Source: Diphasiastrum complanatum (Eukaryota > Streptophyta > Lycopodiopsida > Lycopodiales > Lycopodiaceae). From it: a DNA stretch of 64,000 nucleotides. This document shows positions 11,780 to 22,500 of this stretch, in pieces. The DNA lies in NCBI GenBank assembly GCA_029204225.1, contig MU831571.1:1-64000 (forward strand), read 5' to 3'. The notes beneath the pieces are model-generated. The model had not been told where the DNA came from, made no database searches, and worked only from the letters and a program-made list of their open reading frames with translations. How positions within the stretch are numbered: position 1 is the first letter of the stretch; every line of letters begins with the position of its first letter. The translations under genes and the position numbers were made by a program.

Positions 11780-12240
11780 CTTTGGTTCTTGTTTCATCAA
11801 TGTGTGTGTTATTGGAGGTTGGCACTCGTTGGCGCTTATTTGCATGGGTCCGGGGTAATGAGCGGGCCTGTGCGCTTTTGGACGCATGGACAAGCCCGCC
11901 CATGCAATTTAAGGGCAGACAAGACAGATGGGTGCCCGAGTCCTGACGCCAATGGGCCCCGACGCGCGCCCGGGACACACCAGCGCCAGTGGTCTCGGCT
12001 GGTGGTCGGCGCCGGACCATCGGCGCTAGTGCGCCGAGGGTCTCGGGTGCCAGCAGCTCCGACGCCAACGGTCCTGGCCGTTCTGGTGCCACGCCAACAC
12101 CACTGGCACTGGTGGTCACGAGCGCCATTGGCATGGGACCCAACGCCACTGGTCCCGAGCCAGGCCTCACAGGTCCCCGCTCATGCACATGCAAGGGATG
12201 TGCTTAGTTTCACATATATAGCTCATCTGGCAAATATTGG
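11780..12240. other. GC-rich island with recurring GCCAxTGG units
   Basis: A sharply bounded GC-rich block with repeated ACGCCAATGG, GCGCCAGTGG, GGCGCCGG and GCGCTAGTG elements. Because stop codons are rare at this composition, long frames exist on both strands (11789-12265 plus, 12194-11751 minus); neither shows a protein motif. Possibly the leader or LTR of an unrecognised element, or a degenerate minisatellite. Confidence 0.5.
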
Positions 12241-13019
12241 AGTTTATAATGGGATAAACAAATGACTTACCACGTGGCAATCAACTGATGACTAGCTGCA
12301 AAAAATCGGATCCCGGTTCGCAGGTCCCGTGAAAAATTTCGGGCAGCTGCCTCAAAAATCCCTGGCAGCCGCAGAAAATACCTGAAAACACTTGGCTACC
12401 CAAGATTTGCTTGCCCGCATGGGGGGTTTGCACTGAATACAACAAAAGTAAGTCATGTCTCCAAGAGAAGAGAGGAGAGGTTTTTCACACACCTTGAAAG
12501 TTTCAAGACGTGATGCTAATTAATATCAAGTACAGAACAAAGAATAATTTTACTGAAGCCGTGGAATTGTCATCGGTTTCGGTAGCATTTAACCAATTGA
12601 CAGTAATAACATTATAACTTAGTTTTGAGCTACTATGGATCTTATAAAATTTACTGAAACTTGGCATTGAGTGTTCAACTAGAAGCATTCTGATTTCTGC
12701 CCCCGGGGTAAGCCATTACTCGCTTGGATCCTGAATCGTGATCATATTTTAATTTCCAGAAATGTGTGAGGGAATTGAGATTCCAGAGTCCAAAAATTGA
12801 TTGATCATCGCAGTCCAGAGAGATCATCCAGCCTGCGAGGAACTGAAACAGGAGGGGGGGGAGAGAGAGAGAGAGGAGACTAGCAGATCCCCCGTTTCTG
12901 GCCATGTACGATGATAACACAACAGCTAATGTGAAGGAGACTGTAGCGGCTATCTTAAGGGCTCTTAAAACCACCAACTCCCCTGAATGCATCCCATCAA
13001 CTGCCCCCAACTAACACAC
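12241..13019. other. Intergenic with a short GA run, nothing recognised
   Basis: Includes a poly-G plus GA run near 12851-12880. A 111-codon minus-strand frame at 13010-12675 has one hydrophobic stretch but no family resemblance, no neighbour and no homologue in the window, so I do not call it a gene. Confidence 0.35.
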
Positions 13020-13420
13020 AACTGCCCAACACCAACGACCATGAATGCCCAATACGTACCTGGCTACCTGCCCACCAAATCCATGAATGCCCACCTGTGC
13101 CACCAACTGCCCACGTGTGCCATGAATGCCACCAATGAACTCCAAACTACCAACACATAAATGCCCATCCAATTCCATTGAATATTTTCTTGAAAATATT
13201 CCTCATATTTTTGTGAAAATATTCCTTCTGAAGGATGTAATTTTTAGTGTTGACATTTGACGTTCACGGATGCCCATCCAATCCCATTGAATATTCCAAC
13301 ACATAAATGCCCATCCAATCCCATTGAATATTTTTGTGAAAATATTCCTCAATTTTTTTGAAAAATATTCCTTGTGAAGGATGTAATTAGTGTTGACATT
13401 TGACGTTCACTTCATGCTTT
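13020..13420. repeat. GAATGCCCA-rich repeats and a 146-bp tandem duplication
   Basis: From 13020 to about 13140 ATGAATGCCC and CAACTGCCCA recur every 20-30 bases. Then a unit starting CAACACATAAATGCCCATCC at 13151 is repeated at 13297 (period 146 bp) through GTTGACATTTGACGTTCAC, and the part ATGCCCATCCAATCCCATTG has an extra copy at about 13270. Non-coding. Confidence 0.75.
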
Positions 13421-14310
13421 ATTTGCATGACGTCTGACCAATGTTCATGGCCGTCATGTGACATTTGCCTTTCAAATTTATGACATCTTCATATAAAAAT
13501 TGCCCTTCAAAAGTGTGAAATCCTCATAAAACTTGTCCTTTAAATTGCATTTTTCAAAAGATGAACTTTCACTTAGATTTCATGTTGTGTTCTTCAATAT
13601 TAAATTTCAAGTAAAAAGTTAATTTAAATGTAACTATTTAGGTTTCCTATATCAAATTCCAAGGAAAAGAGTTACCCAAAAAAAATTTGGTACAAAATAA
13701 ACTCTTTAAAATTAGTACCATCAAAGCTTGAAGGTGCACTTTTATGAATTTTAACCTTTCAATCAGACAGTTTCATACAAAATTTTACACTTCAGTGTTA
13801 ACACCAAAAAATTTCAAGCGCTTGCCAAATGCGTTTAAATTGGCCTTTGAAGGGCATGACGGACCTCAAATTTCAAAATTTCAACACTGGATCTAATGAA
13901 TGGGAGCAATGGGACAATCAAGAATAAGAATTCAATACAATGATGATGCAGACTAAATGTAATACATTCCAATATACATCTCTTATTATCATTAATATTG
14001 TTATTTTAAAGCTTTTGTTATTGTCCTTGTATTGATTTATGATTACTTTTATTTCTCTTTCTTCACTGTTATTTTTTTAATTTCTTAGCAATTTGTTGCA
14101 ATGTTTACCCACCAACAACTGCCCATCACCAACACACAATCCATATCAATCATGGTTAGGGTGAGAAATAACTATGGTTAAATCGAAGCTCTAGGATAAG
14201 TATAGAACAAATGAAGATATGATCAAAGTTTCTTACAACAAGATGATGGAGATGCACACAATGCTCCTTCTACATCAGCGAGTGGCACACCTCGCTGCTT
14301 TCGTTCATGT

Positions 14311-14313
<3 letters not shown>
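13421..14313. other. AT-rich intergenic DNA, nothing recognised
   Basis: No sustained open frame, terminal repeat or structural RNA signal. A phrase AACTGCCCATCACCAACAC near 14115 echoes the repeat at 13020-13140. Confidence 0.35.

Positions 14314-14374
<61 letters not shown>
14314..14374. repeat. (GA)n microsatellite
   Basis: About 30 uninterrupted GA dinucleotides, running directly into the 130-bp tandem array that follows. Confidence 0.95.
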
Positions 14375-14377
<3 letters not shown>

Positions 14378-15140
14378 CTAATGAAGTAGTCTATTGCTCA
14401 AATTAGTAATTTACTAATGAACCAAACTTAATGGACTCAAAAGTAGAAAGGACTCATGAGAGGTCATGAACTCATGATTCATGCTAATCAACCAAATTCT
14501 AATGAAGTAGTCTATCTCTCAAATCAGTAATATACTAGGGTACACATGAACCAAATTTTAATGGACTCATAAGTAGAAAGGACTCATGAGAGGTCATGAC
14601 CTCATGATCCATGCCACTCAACCAAATTCTAATGAAGTAGTCTATCTCTCAAATTAGTAATATACTAGGGTACAGGTGAACCAAATTTTAATGGACTCAT
14701 AAGTAGAAAGGACTCATGAGAAGTCTTGAACATATGATCCATGCCACTCAACAAAAATTCTAAAGAAGTAGTCTATTCTCAAATTTGTAATGCACTAGGT
14801 ACAAATCAGCCAAATTTTAATGGACTTGTAAATACAAAGGACTCATGAGAAGTCATGAGTCCATGACCTACCCCACAAGAACTAAATTCCAAGGAAAGTA
14901 GTCTATTCTCAAATGGGGAATGTACTAGGTACACATGCATCAAATTTTAATGGACTCAAAAGTAGAAAGGACTCAATATGAACTCATGATCCACGCCATG
15001 TCACATGAACCAAATTTTAAAAGAAGTAGTCTATTGTGCAATGTACTACACCAAAATTTAATGAGGTAGTCTATCTCTTAAATTTGAAACCAACCAAATT
15101 CTAATGAAGTAGTATGTTCGTCAAATTCGTAAGGTAACTT
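14375..15140. repeat. Tandem array, unit about 130 bp, six or more decaying copies
   Basis: Unit starts ATTCTAATGAAGTAGTCTAT and contains GGACTCATAAGTAGAAAGGA and CATGATCCATGC. Copies start at 14375, 14496, 14626, 14757, 14886 and 15014 (spacings 121, 130, 131, 129 and 128), followed by two shortened ones near 15050 and 15095. Divergence increases to the right. Non-coding satellite-like array. Confidence 0.85.
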
Positions 15141-15279
15141 TACTAGGCATAGTTTTGAAATTGATTGGCTACAAACTTTTTAGTTTTTATTGTAAAATAA
15201 ATACCTATTTTTCAAATCCTAATAGGATTGTTACCTATAAGTGACATAAAACCTCCAAAAGCAATTCTCAATGTGAAAG

Positions 15280-15730
15280 TTGGGGAGGGAGGGCTCGCAT
15301 CTCAGAGGCACGGTGGCCGTTTGGCCCCGGTGCGCCCTCAGCCACATGTTAAAAAAAAAAAAATTGGATGTCCTAGCGCCACGTGTTTGGGCAGCCAAAG
15401 ATTATCCCATAAGCACATCTCTGGGGTTCCTGGAGGCAAATTTATAAGCAAACATGCACATTGTCTCACATGTGTGTGCCTGGGTGTGCAGGTGCCCGGC
15501 GTGGCTCCCGTTGCCCGACGCCACCCAGACGAGCTGCCCAGCGCCACTCCCCGTTGCCATGCTCAACGTCCACTCAAGCGCTCCCGGTCGCCCGTACCCG
15601 CTAAAATCGATTGTGCGAGGAATTTTGGTAGTCCCCGCCTGCCCAGGCTTCGGGGCCACGTGGCGCCCAGCCACTGGGCTGGGGCCAAACGCTAAGTACG
15701 TGTGGTCCCGTGCCCTAAAGTCCCAACAGG
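15280..15730. other. GC-rich island with GCCACGTG and ACGCCAC elements
   Basis: A second GC-rich block bounded by AT-rich DNA, carrying GCGCCACGTG, GGCGTGGC, ACGCCACCC and GGGCCACGTGGC. Overlapping frames in three registers, none with a recognisable motif. Related in flavour, not clearly in sequence, to the islands at 9073 and 11780. Confidence 0.45.
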
Positions 15731-16047
15731 GGGTAGGGGGTTCCTTTTTTTGCAACTGAGTTGGTTTCATGCAATATCTTAGTTTGGTCAATTTTTTTTT
15801 TCTTACCTCCAAGTTACTAAAACTTTCAAAGCTCGTTAGTTTTCCTTTGAATTCTAAAGTGCACTTCCAAATTATCTATCAAAATTCCCCTAAGAAATCG
15901 ATTTCCTCTACAATTTGAAACTTGATAAAACGTTAAAAATAGTCTACAATCCTTAATAAAAAACACAAATTTAAACTACTTCAAGCTAAGTTTGCCCAAG
16001 GAATCCTACTTAGTGTACCATATATATCTACTTCCTAAAAGTCCACA
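15731..16047. other. AT-rich spacer, nothing recognised
   Basis: No frame, repeat or motif stands out between the GC-rich island and the Helitron-like terminus at 16048. Confidence 0.35.
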
Positions 16048-16125
16048 TCTATATTATACAAAATAATAGTGCTTCGCGGGCAGCTCACGCTGCCTGCTGA
16101 CGAGTGACGGGCAGCGTGAGCTGCC
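16048..16125. mobile_element. Helitron-like 5' terminus followed by a perfect hairpin
   Basis: The start TCTATATTATACAAAATAAT, preceded by A, closely matches the 5' end of the complete Helitron at 17680. Thirty bases on is a perfect 16-bp inverted repeat, GGCAGCTCACGCTGCC (16079-16094) against 16110-16125, with a 15-nt loop. No CTRR-T 3' end was found for it, so it may be a truncated or nested Helitron. Confidence 0.4.
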
Positions 16126-16197
16126 TGGAAACGCTCTTTTTTTTTTTAATTTCTTTCCCTCCCTCACGCTGCCTGAGCGAGAATTCTTTGTGTATTA

Positions 16198-16666
16198 TCT
16201 ATTATTATATACTAAAACAAGCCCACTCTGTTCAAAAACGTCCCTCAGAAATGCCAACTGCGCTTCAGCCTGAGCTATGGCACTCAATCCGAGGGCTGAT
16301 GATCTGAGGTGGCATAGGCCAAATCACGCTTCCTGCTGATCGGATTTGCTTTATGGTTTCGATGATTGATGGAGATTGGGGAATGAGATTGGGTTAGTGG
16401 TCCGCGGTTGCTTCAGAGGTGTAATACTCGTAGAACCAACACAAGCCCTGAGCAATATTTAGTGGCATTTTTGACTTTGATATAGTTCGTTAATGCATGA
16501 TAGTTTGGAATTCCAGTAACCAATTTCTCACTACAATTAGATTCTAAGATTATTGCACTAACGATCCAAAATCTACAAAAATCATAGTCCCAACAAAAAA
16601 TCTAGACTAACGTGAAATTTCTTTTGAAAAATTCTGGTCGCTCGCCCAACTGGGCGGGAAAACTTG
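16198..16666. mobile_element. Possible second Helitron relic
   Basis: Starts TCTATTATTATATACTAAAA after an A, the usual look of plant Helitron 5' ends. At 16643-16656 a small hairpin (CGCCCA, AC, TGGGCG) is followed by GGAAAACTTG, which could be a mutated CTAG terminus. Both ends are weak by themselves; the call rests on the neighbouring, better Helitron. Confidence 0.25.
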
Positions 16667-17189
16667 CTCACGATACAAAGTTTCTATCCTTTGTGTGCTT
16701 CATTGGGACAATCGTTGCAATTTGAGAATTGTTGTGCCAAATGCACCAAAGTGACTTTTCGTGCCAATTCTTGGTTCGGAATAGTGGAATGGTCTCCTTC
16801 CAATTTTGTGGTCATAAAGGACATCCTTCGATATAGATCATAGGTAAAAAAATTTGGCCTTGTACCTTTAATGAGCATGAGGGTCAATTATCTTTTTTTT
16901 TTATTTAAACTTTGTTTCTTTTTTATGTTAGTTATAAATAGTGTGTGTGGACCGATAGTGCGATAAATAAGATCGGTGTTTAGATCTTTTGATATTTATA
17001 ACATTAGACGCTCTTTCTCTTTTGGTAGAGGCAAGCTGTTCATTGTGGATGCAGGATCCGAAAATTGATAGACGATGATTGTGCGGACGATTGGCAGATT
17101 TATTTCTATGTTTCGTTGTACAAGCGTACTCTGTAGACTCCGTGAGTTATGGGGATGGCATTTGATCCTCAGCGCATTGCGGGTGTTTG
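16667..17189. other. Intergenic, nothing recognised
   Basis: Short accidental frames only. A weak TATA-like string near 16930 has no gene downstream. Confidence 0.3.
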
Positions 17190-17679
17190 CGAGGAGCCTC
17201 GCATCCGCGAACAAGATTTCGGTATGAGAATCTTTATAATTCTGTTTTGCATTTGCGAACAAGATTTTAGCACTGCGACTTTTGATTTTGTTTTGCATCC
17301 GCAAACAAAGATTTCAGTGCTGCGAAGTTGTATTCTGTTTTGCATTTGAGAACAAGATTTTGGTATGAGAATCTCTGTTCTATTCTGCATTTGAGAACAA
17401 GATTGCTATACTGAGAACCTTTTATCTATGTTGTACATGCAAACAAAATCTCAGCAATGAGAATCTTTATTTTATTTTGCTTTGCAACAAGACTACGAAC
17501 TTTTGTTTTATATTTCACTACTGAGAATATTTATTCTATTTTACATTTGCGAACAAGATTTTGTTATGGTAATCTTTCTTCTAATTTGCATATATGATAT
17601 GAGAACAAGATAATGGTAGCACTGAGAGTCTTTATTCCCTTTTCATATGTGAACTAAGATATTGGTATGCCAATCTTTA
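17190..17679. repeat. Minisatellite, unit about 50-60 bp, nine or ten copies
   Basis: Degenerate tandem units of the form GCGAACAAGATTT, then GGTATGAGAATCTTTATTC, then TATTTTGCATTT. The phrase GAACAAGAT (or AACAAGA) recurs at about 17208, 17256, 17350, 17396, 17486, 17553 and 17602. The array ends exactly where the Helitron begins. Confidence 0.8.
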
Positions 17680-18124
17680 TCTATATTATATAAAACATTA
17701 GTGTTACATTGCTCCAAGAATGGTCTAACTACGCAGCAGGGGGAAGAGTGTACCCAAATTTTTGGTCAAAACAAGCTTGAAGAGAAAACTATGAGTAGCA
17801 CAACTCTACACTAAATTCAGAGCATATTTTGCATACATTGAACCTTTTGAAGAAGAAATTTAATTTTGCAAGGCAAGCCCTCTACATTGCTCCCCGTTTG
17901 ATAGCTGTCCAAAATATTATGATTGTTAGATTAAGAGTGTTCAAAACATGCGCAATTGGCCACACTCAGGACATCTCCGTTGACCAGTTGCTGAATGCAT
18001 CAATTTGATGGTGTGGGAGGTATTCTTGAAGCATGGTTCATTATAGGTGAACCAATCAAAGATCCGATATATAACAATTTTGGGTTTTTGTCCCTCGATT
18101 GCATTTGCACAGTTTCATGTATAT

Positions 18125-18130
<6 letters not shown>

Positions 18131-18177
<47 letters not shown>

Positions 18178-18344
18178 CCCCTCTTTTTTACAAAACTATA
18201 TCTCATGGTAGCCCTGCACCTAACCATCGCCACATTGGACTTTGGCCCTCCATTCGACTTCGGTCTGCACATAACAATTATCGAAGATAACAATTTCGGT
18301 TTTTTGTCCCTCGATTGCATTTGCTACAGTTTCACGTATATGCT

Positions 18345-18401
<57 letters not shown>

Positions 18402-18431
18402 CTCTTTTTTAAGGTACTATAATCTCATGGT

Positions 18432-18482
<51 letters not shown>
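18131..18482. repeat. Three (CT)n runs within a 215-bp tandem repeat
   Basis: CT runs at about 18131-18174, 18347-18397 and 18434-18482. The sequences around the first two (TTTTTGTCCCTCGATTGCAT before, CACCCCTCTTTTTT and CTCATGGTAGCCCTGCACC after) repeat with a period near 215 bp; the third lies in a shorter partial copy. Located inside the Helitron. Confidence 0.85.
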
Positions 18483-18486
<4 letters not shown>

Positions 18487-18620
18487 CTCTTTTTTAAGGT
18501 ACTATAATCTCATGGTAGCCCTGCACCTAACCATGGCCACATTGGACTTTGGCCCGCCATTTGACATCGGTCCGCATTCGACTTCGGACCTCCTTCCGTT
18601 CCCGTCGCACCCCGCACTCC

Positions 18621-18780
18621 ACTTTCCCCTGTGATTCCCCCCTCCACAATCCATTCAAAACATCCCCTACCAAAGGATCGACGAACTAAAATTGGCCACC
18701 ACTTTCCCCTGTGATTCCCCCCTCCACAATCCATTCAAAACACCCCCTACCAAAGGATCGACGAACTAAAATTGGCCACA
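18621..18780. repeat. 80-bp perfect-like tandem duplication
   Basis: The unit starting ACTTTCCCCTGTGATTCCCC at 18621 is repeated at 18701; the two copies differ at only a couple of positions. Followed by a (CA)n run at about 18800-18822 and CACACT repeats. Within the Helitron. Confidence 0.9.
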
Positions 18781-18961
18781 TCTATATGTCCTCCTTTGGA
18801 CACACACACACACACACACACACTCACTCACTCACACTCACACTCACATCATTGGCCGCCCGTCATCGATTGTCACCCATATCGTCGCCTCCCGCCTGCT
18901 ATCATCGGTCGTCACCCAGATCATCCGCCCCCGCCCGTCAACGACGGGCACACTACGCTAG

Positions 18962-19480
18962 TAATACATAAAATATTAAGTGATTCAATGAATTATATGG
19001 ATCACAGTATTCTAAAGCGGTTACTCACATTTAAAGCTGAAGCTGATTTCTAGAGTGTTAGTTTCCTGCTTGTTTCAGGATCACCTGATAAACATTGGTG
19101 ATAAACATAATTGGTTCCTGCTTGTTTCAAGATCGACTGATAAATTTTGAAATTAGTGGATTGGTAGTAGGACTTTGCAAATTCTGTGCAAGCACTGACT
19201 GGCCTACAAATTCAACCATTCACCCTCACCCTCTTATGTGAAGTGTGAGCCTTGAGGAGAGAAGCCTTGGATGATGTTAGTTAGCATCAGAGCTATAGAC
19301 CTCCTTGCGAGCTTTCCCACACACCTCCAGCAGGCATTCAGCTCAATTCCAAATACAGTAGGCTTTTGCATATTTTTTCTGTGCCAGAGAAGCATAGCGA
19401 ACTGGTTGCTGTAAACTCCTTCAAATTAGGCAGCTACCACCAACAAAGCTGCTCTCCCAGGACCGATACACACATACGGG
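18962..19480 (+). promoter_or_regulatory. Upstream region and probable 5' UTR of the dehydrogenase gene
   Basis: About 520 bp between the Helitron end and the start codon. No clear TATA box can be assigned. If the gene is transcribed from here, the Helitron end lies in its proximal promoter. Call based on position only. Confidence 0.35.
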
Positions 19481-19601
19481 ATGGGGGGATCTGTGAGTTA
19501 CGTGCGTGGAGCTCCTGGAGCCAGCGGTTTTGGCTCCCGATCCACTGCCGAGGAAGTGACTGCTGGGATTTCGCTGCACTCTCGCACAGCCATCATCACT
19601 G
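19481..19601 (+). CDS. Dehydrogenase exon 1 (TIC32-like SDR)
   Basis: Encodes 40 codons plus one base. The N-terminus contains GASGFGSRSTAEEVTAG, the signature leader of TIC32-type SDRs, and ends in TAIITG, the first strand of the Rossmann fold. ATG 19481 is the first in-frame start ahead of this signature. Donor: ACTG|GTAATT. The first dozen residues (MGGSVSYVRGAP) differ from the short aromatic start usual in the family. Upstream ATGs, such as 19366, are in another frame. Confidence 0.85.
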
Positions 19602-20298
19602 GTAATTCATTTTTGATCTTTCTTTATTTTTTCAGATGCCTTGTGTTCCCTTCATTGTTACTGGCAGTACATTTCCTTTTTTTGGCTTTTTTCCATATGC
19701 CTTGTTGTTTCCTTCTATTAGCACTGTTAGTGCATGTCATTTCTTTGTTTCTTTCAGATGCTTTGCGTATCAGTACGTTATTATTTTTTAATGCCTTATG
19801 TTTTCCCTTCGTACCACTGGTCGTGCATTTCTTTCTGCTCCGCGAATTTCTTCTGTTCCGTTTTTCATCAAACATAAAGGAATTGGCGTGCTGTTTACTG
19901 TTCATTCTTGAAATGTAATTGTGCAAAGATTGGCATTCCTCAGGAGTTTATTTGTTGCCACAGATTCCTTTTGTGCATTCTTTCTTCAAAAAATTTCAAA
20001 CACAAGACTGTAAAACAAATGCAAACCAGATTACAACTTCTAAAAGTCACATGTTCACAGATTATGAATCTCGAAACTTTTATAAGCAAATTGCGGCCCA
20101 TAAATAGTCCAAAAACAGCTTTGAGGAGGATATTACAGCCTATCAAAAGCAAAAAAGTGTGGGCTGTTTAAGAAGTTTAAACTTTAAACCATAAAGGAAA
20201 GTGTTTAAGCAATCATTTACGGCTGTTTTACCATTTTGAAAATTCACAAAAAATTCATTCTATGGTTAATTGTGCCATTTGGCATCACATGCTTGCAG
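19602..20298 (+). other. Intron 1 (697 bp)
   Basis: T-rich intron with donor GTAATT and acceptor TTGCAG|GG. No element recognised within it. Confidence 0.8.
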
Positions 20299-20530
20299 GG
20301 GCTAATGGAGGATTAGGATTTGAGACAACAAGGGTTCTTGCCAGCCGAGGTGCTCATGTAATAATGGCTTGTAGAAATACGAAGGCAGCTGAGGATGCAA
20401 AACGCTTAATCTTGAAGGAAAACCCCGAGGCACAGCTAGACATTTTTCATCTGGATCTGGGCTCCCTAGCCTCTGTGAAGAAATTTGCAAACCAATTTCT
20501 GTCTCTTCGGCTTCCTCTCAATATTCTCAT
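20299..20530 (+). CDS. Dehydrogenase exon 2: NAD(P)-binding half of the SDR fold
   Basis: Completes the cofactor motif TGANGGLG across the exon 1 junction (family consensus TGxxxGxG) and continues [20 protein letters not shown]. The basic residue in ACRN is usual for NADP-preferring members. The later [12 protein letters not shown] carries the conserved Asp and the SV pair that contact the adenine. Ends at LPLNIL plus two bases; donor CTCAT|GTAGGT. No stop or frameshift in 77 codons, a sign of purifying selection amid dead elements. Confidence 0.9.
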
Positions 20531-21239
20531 GTAGGTAACTCCATAATTTTCAAAGAACTGACTCAAAATAAGCATGCAATTTGTCTTCCAGTTTTTTTGA
20601 GCTTGGTTAGTCCTTTGGATCTCCTGCAACGCTGCCTAGTTTGAACTTTTCTACTAGAGTATTAATTTCTTTTTTGGATCTTGGCATTGCTGGCCTGAGA
20701 CCTTGTGATCTATGGCTGGCTTCACATCAATACCTCTGAATGATAAGCAGCAATTTTGGTTCGGCTTCAATTGTAAAACATGTTTTATAATCAGTTACCA
20801 GTGATGTGTATAAGAACTGACTTAATCGGTCCACTGCCTCAGTAGTTCAGTCCAATTCCCTGATAAGGTTATAAGTTGGTTAGAGGTATTGCTAATTCAT
20901 TGGAACCTGAGATTACTAGTTTTAGACACATGTTAATATAATGTATGCCAGGCAGACATGCACTGAAGAGACACAGTTCATCTGTTGCGGTGTCTTATAG
21001 TCTATATTTTTGCTCTTATCATTTTTATGAGCTATTTCTTTCATGTTCTTTTGTTAGTGTTTCAATGATATGCTGATTTGTGAGTATTTTAACAATTTTA
21101 GTTCATGTATTTCATTGAAAAATAGCTGCTTTAGCATTTTCTATAGGCACACATAGGCGAATTTACGTCTTGATTCAGTCAGAACAGTTAGTAGCTATAA
21201 TTTGATCCATTGTCAAACTATTGATAAAGTGGGGTGCTC
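20531..21239 (+). other. First part of intron 2, nothing recognised
   Basis: Ordinary AT-rich intron sequence without repeats or motif, up to the foldback cluster at 21240. Confidence 0.5.
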
Positions 21240-21781
21240 GCCACTAAGGAAAGAGCGAGATATATACACTCTCTTAGAGCAAAACATCAATTACATGAGT
21301 TAATGATCAATTGGTTGGGCCATTACCACTCATAATCCGGTCCATGAGGTGCCAGGAAATAGAGAGAAAGATATGCTCTCCTAGAGCAAAACATCAATTA
21401 CTTGAGATAATGACCAATTGGTTGGGCCATTACCACAAATAATCCGGCACTGAGCAGCTCCTGGCCGAGTCCCGGATTATTTGTGGTAATGGCCCTCCCA
21501 ATGGCCATTACCTACTATGCAATTGTCGTTCACTTAATTTTAACCCGTTTTTGGACCCTATATTATTTTGCATAATTTTTTTTAATTTCTTGTTTTAGCA
21601 ATTCCGTTGCGCTCAAGCGAGAGAGAGATCAGAGAAATTCTGCTGCACGAGAAACAGAGATTTTGCTGCGTTCGTGCGTGAGAGAGAAAGAGATATCAGA
21701 AAAATTTTGTTGCGCGACAAAAAGAGATTCTGTTGCGTGCATGTGTGTGTGTGAGAGAGAGAGAGAGATAGATTCTGATGC

Positions 21782-21842
<61 letters not shown>

Positions 21843-21884
21843 TGGGAGAGAGAGATTTTGATGCAAGGGAGAGAAAGATCGCGC

Positions 21885-21964
<80 letters not shown>

Positions 21965-22190
21965 GATGCGAGAGAGAAAGAGGGAGGGGCTGGTTGAGAG
22001 AGAGACACTCTGCTAGAGAAAAAAATCAGGTGAAGATCAATTGCGTATGGTAATGATCAATTGTTGGGGCCATTACCACTCATAATCCGGTCCCCGAGCA
22101 TCTCGTGGCCTCCGCCACTCGCTGCCTGGGTCCCGAATTATTTGTGATAATGGCCCTCCCAATGGCCATTACCTACTACGTAATATTCTG
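21240..22190. mobile_element. Foldback / MITE-like cluster around AG microsatellites
   Basis: A phrase CAATTGGTTGGGCCATTACC recurs at about 21309, 21412 and, changed, 22058. Its reverse complement follows downstream in two of these, making hairpins. The best is a perfect 24-bp inverted repeat, 21424-21447 against 21472-21495, with a 24-nt loop; a decayed version spans about 22064-22160. Each ends in GGCCCTCCCAATGGCCATTA. Between them lie (GA)n runs. No transposase and no clear target duplication. Confidence 0.6.
21725..21960. repeat. (GA)n microsatellites in intron 2
   Basis: Two long AG runs (about 21785-21838 and 21887-21960), joined by AG-rich sequence. They create a fake Arg-Glu-rich open frame at 21663-22016 that is not a gene. 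Confidence 0.95.
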
Positions 22191-22500
22191 GAGGCATCTC
22201 CTCCCACAGAATTTTCAAGCACACAATTCCTAATGCCACAATCTGGAATGCCTGCTGTGACAGCTGGACTACTATCAAGTTCTGTCGGAATGATTACTCT
22301 GACAGCTGGATTAGTGATCCATTCTGTTTGAATGTCCACCCATCTCCACCCTTCGCACTGAGCATTACGCAGGGGAAGGCCGTAGCCCTCGGGCCTTTCG
22401 TGCAATTCGGGCCTTGCCCTCGGGCAATGGCCCTCCCAGCACGAAAGGCCTCGGGCATGGCCATCCCCCCCACGTAATGCCATCCGAGAATTAGGAATAT
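22191..22500. repeat. GC-rich block with inverted repeat
   Basis: GGCCTTTCGTGC (about 22394-22405) is the exact reverse complement of GCACGAAAGGCC (about 22439-22450), with CCTCGGGC copies around both arms. Probably another foldback unit of the neighbouring cluster. Confidence 0.55.

Larger units (their letters stand above)
17680..18961 (+). mobile_element. Non-autonomous Helitron, both termini present
   Basis: 5' end TCTATATTATATAAAACATT (17680) preceded by A; 3' end CTAG (18958-18961) followed by T, the A^T insertion expected of Helitrons. Eight bases before CTAG is a perfect stem-loop: GCCCGTC (18933-18939), loop AAC, GACGGGC (18943-18949). Length 1282 bp, without RepHel coding. Inside are tandem duplications: units of about 215 bp each with a (CT)n run, and an 80-bp duplication. 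It lies about 520 bp upstream of the dehydrogenase start codon. Confidence 0.8.

Noticed and set aside
11751-12265. Overlapping long open frames on both strands
   Set aside because: GC-rich repetitive composition keeps stops rare; no motif, no start context, and both strands look equally open.
12675-13010. 111-codon minus-strand frame with a hydrophobic segment
   Set aside because: No family resemblance, no intact neighbour or promoter; one frame this long is expected by chance in 64 kb.
15228-15812. Four overlapping frames of 69-155 codons
   Set aside because: Same composition effect in a GC-rich island; no domain signature.
17190-17679. Regular repeats resembling a CRISPR array
   Set aside because: Units are contiguous and degenerate, without unique spacers, in a plant genome; a minisatellite.
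17995-18507. 170-codon frame rich in Ser-Leu
   Set aside because: Translation of three CT microsatellites within a Helitron.
19624-20171. Frames around intron 1
   Set aside because: They run through the intron or antisense to it; splice sites and SDR motifs explain the locus better.
21663-22016. Arg-Glu repeat protein
   Set aside because: Translation of GA microsatellites.
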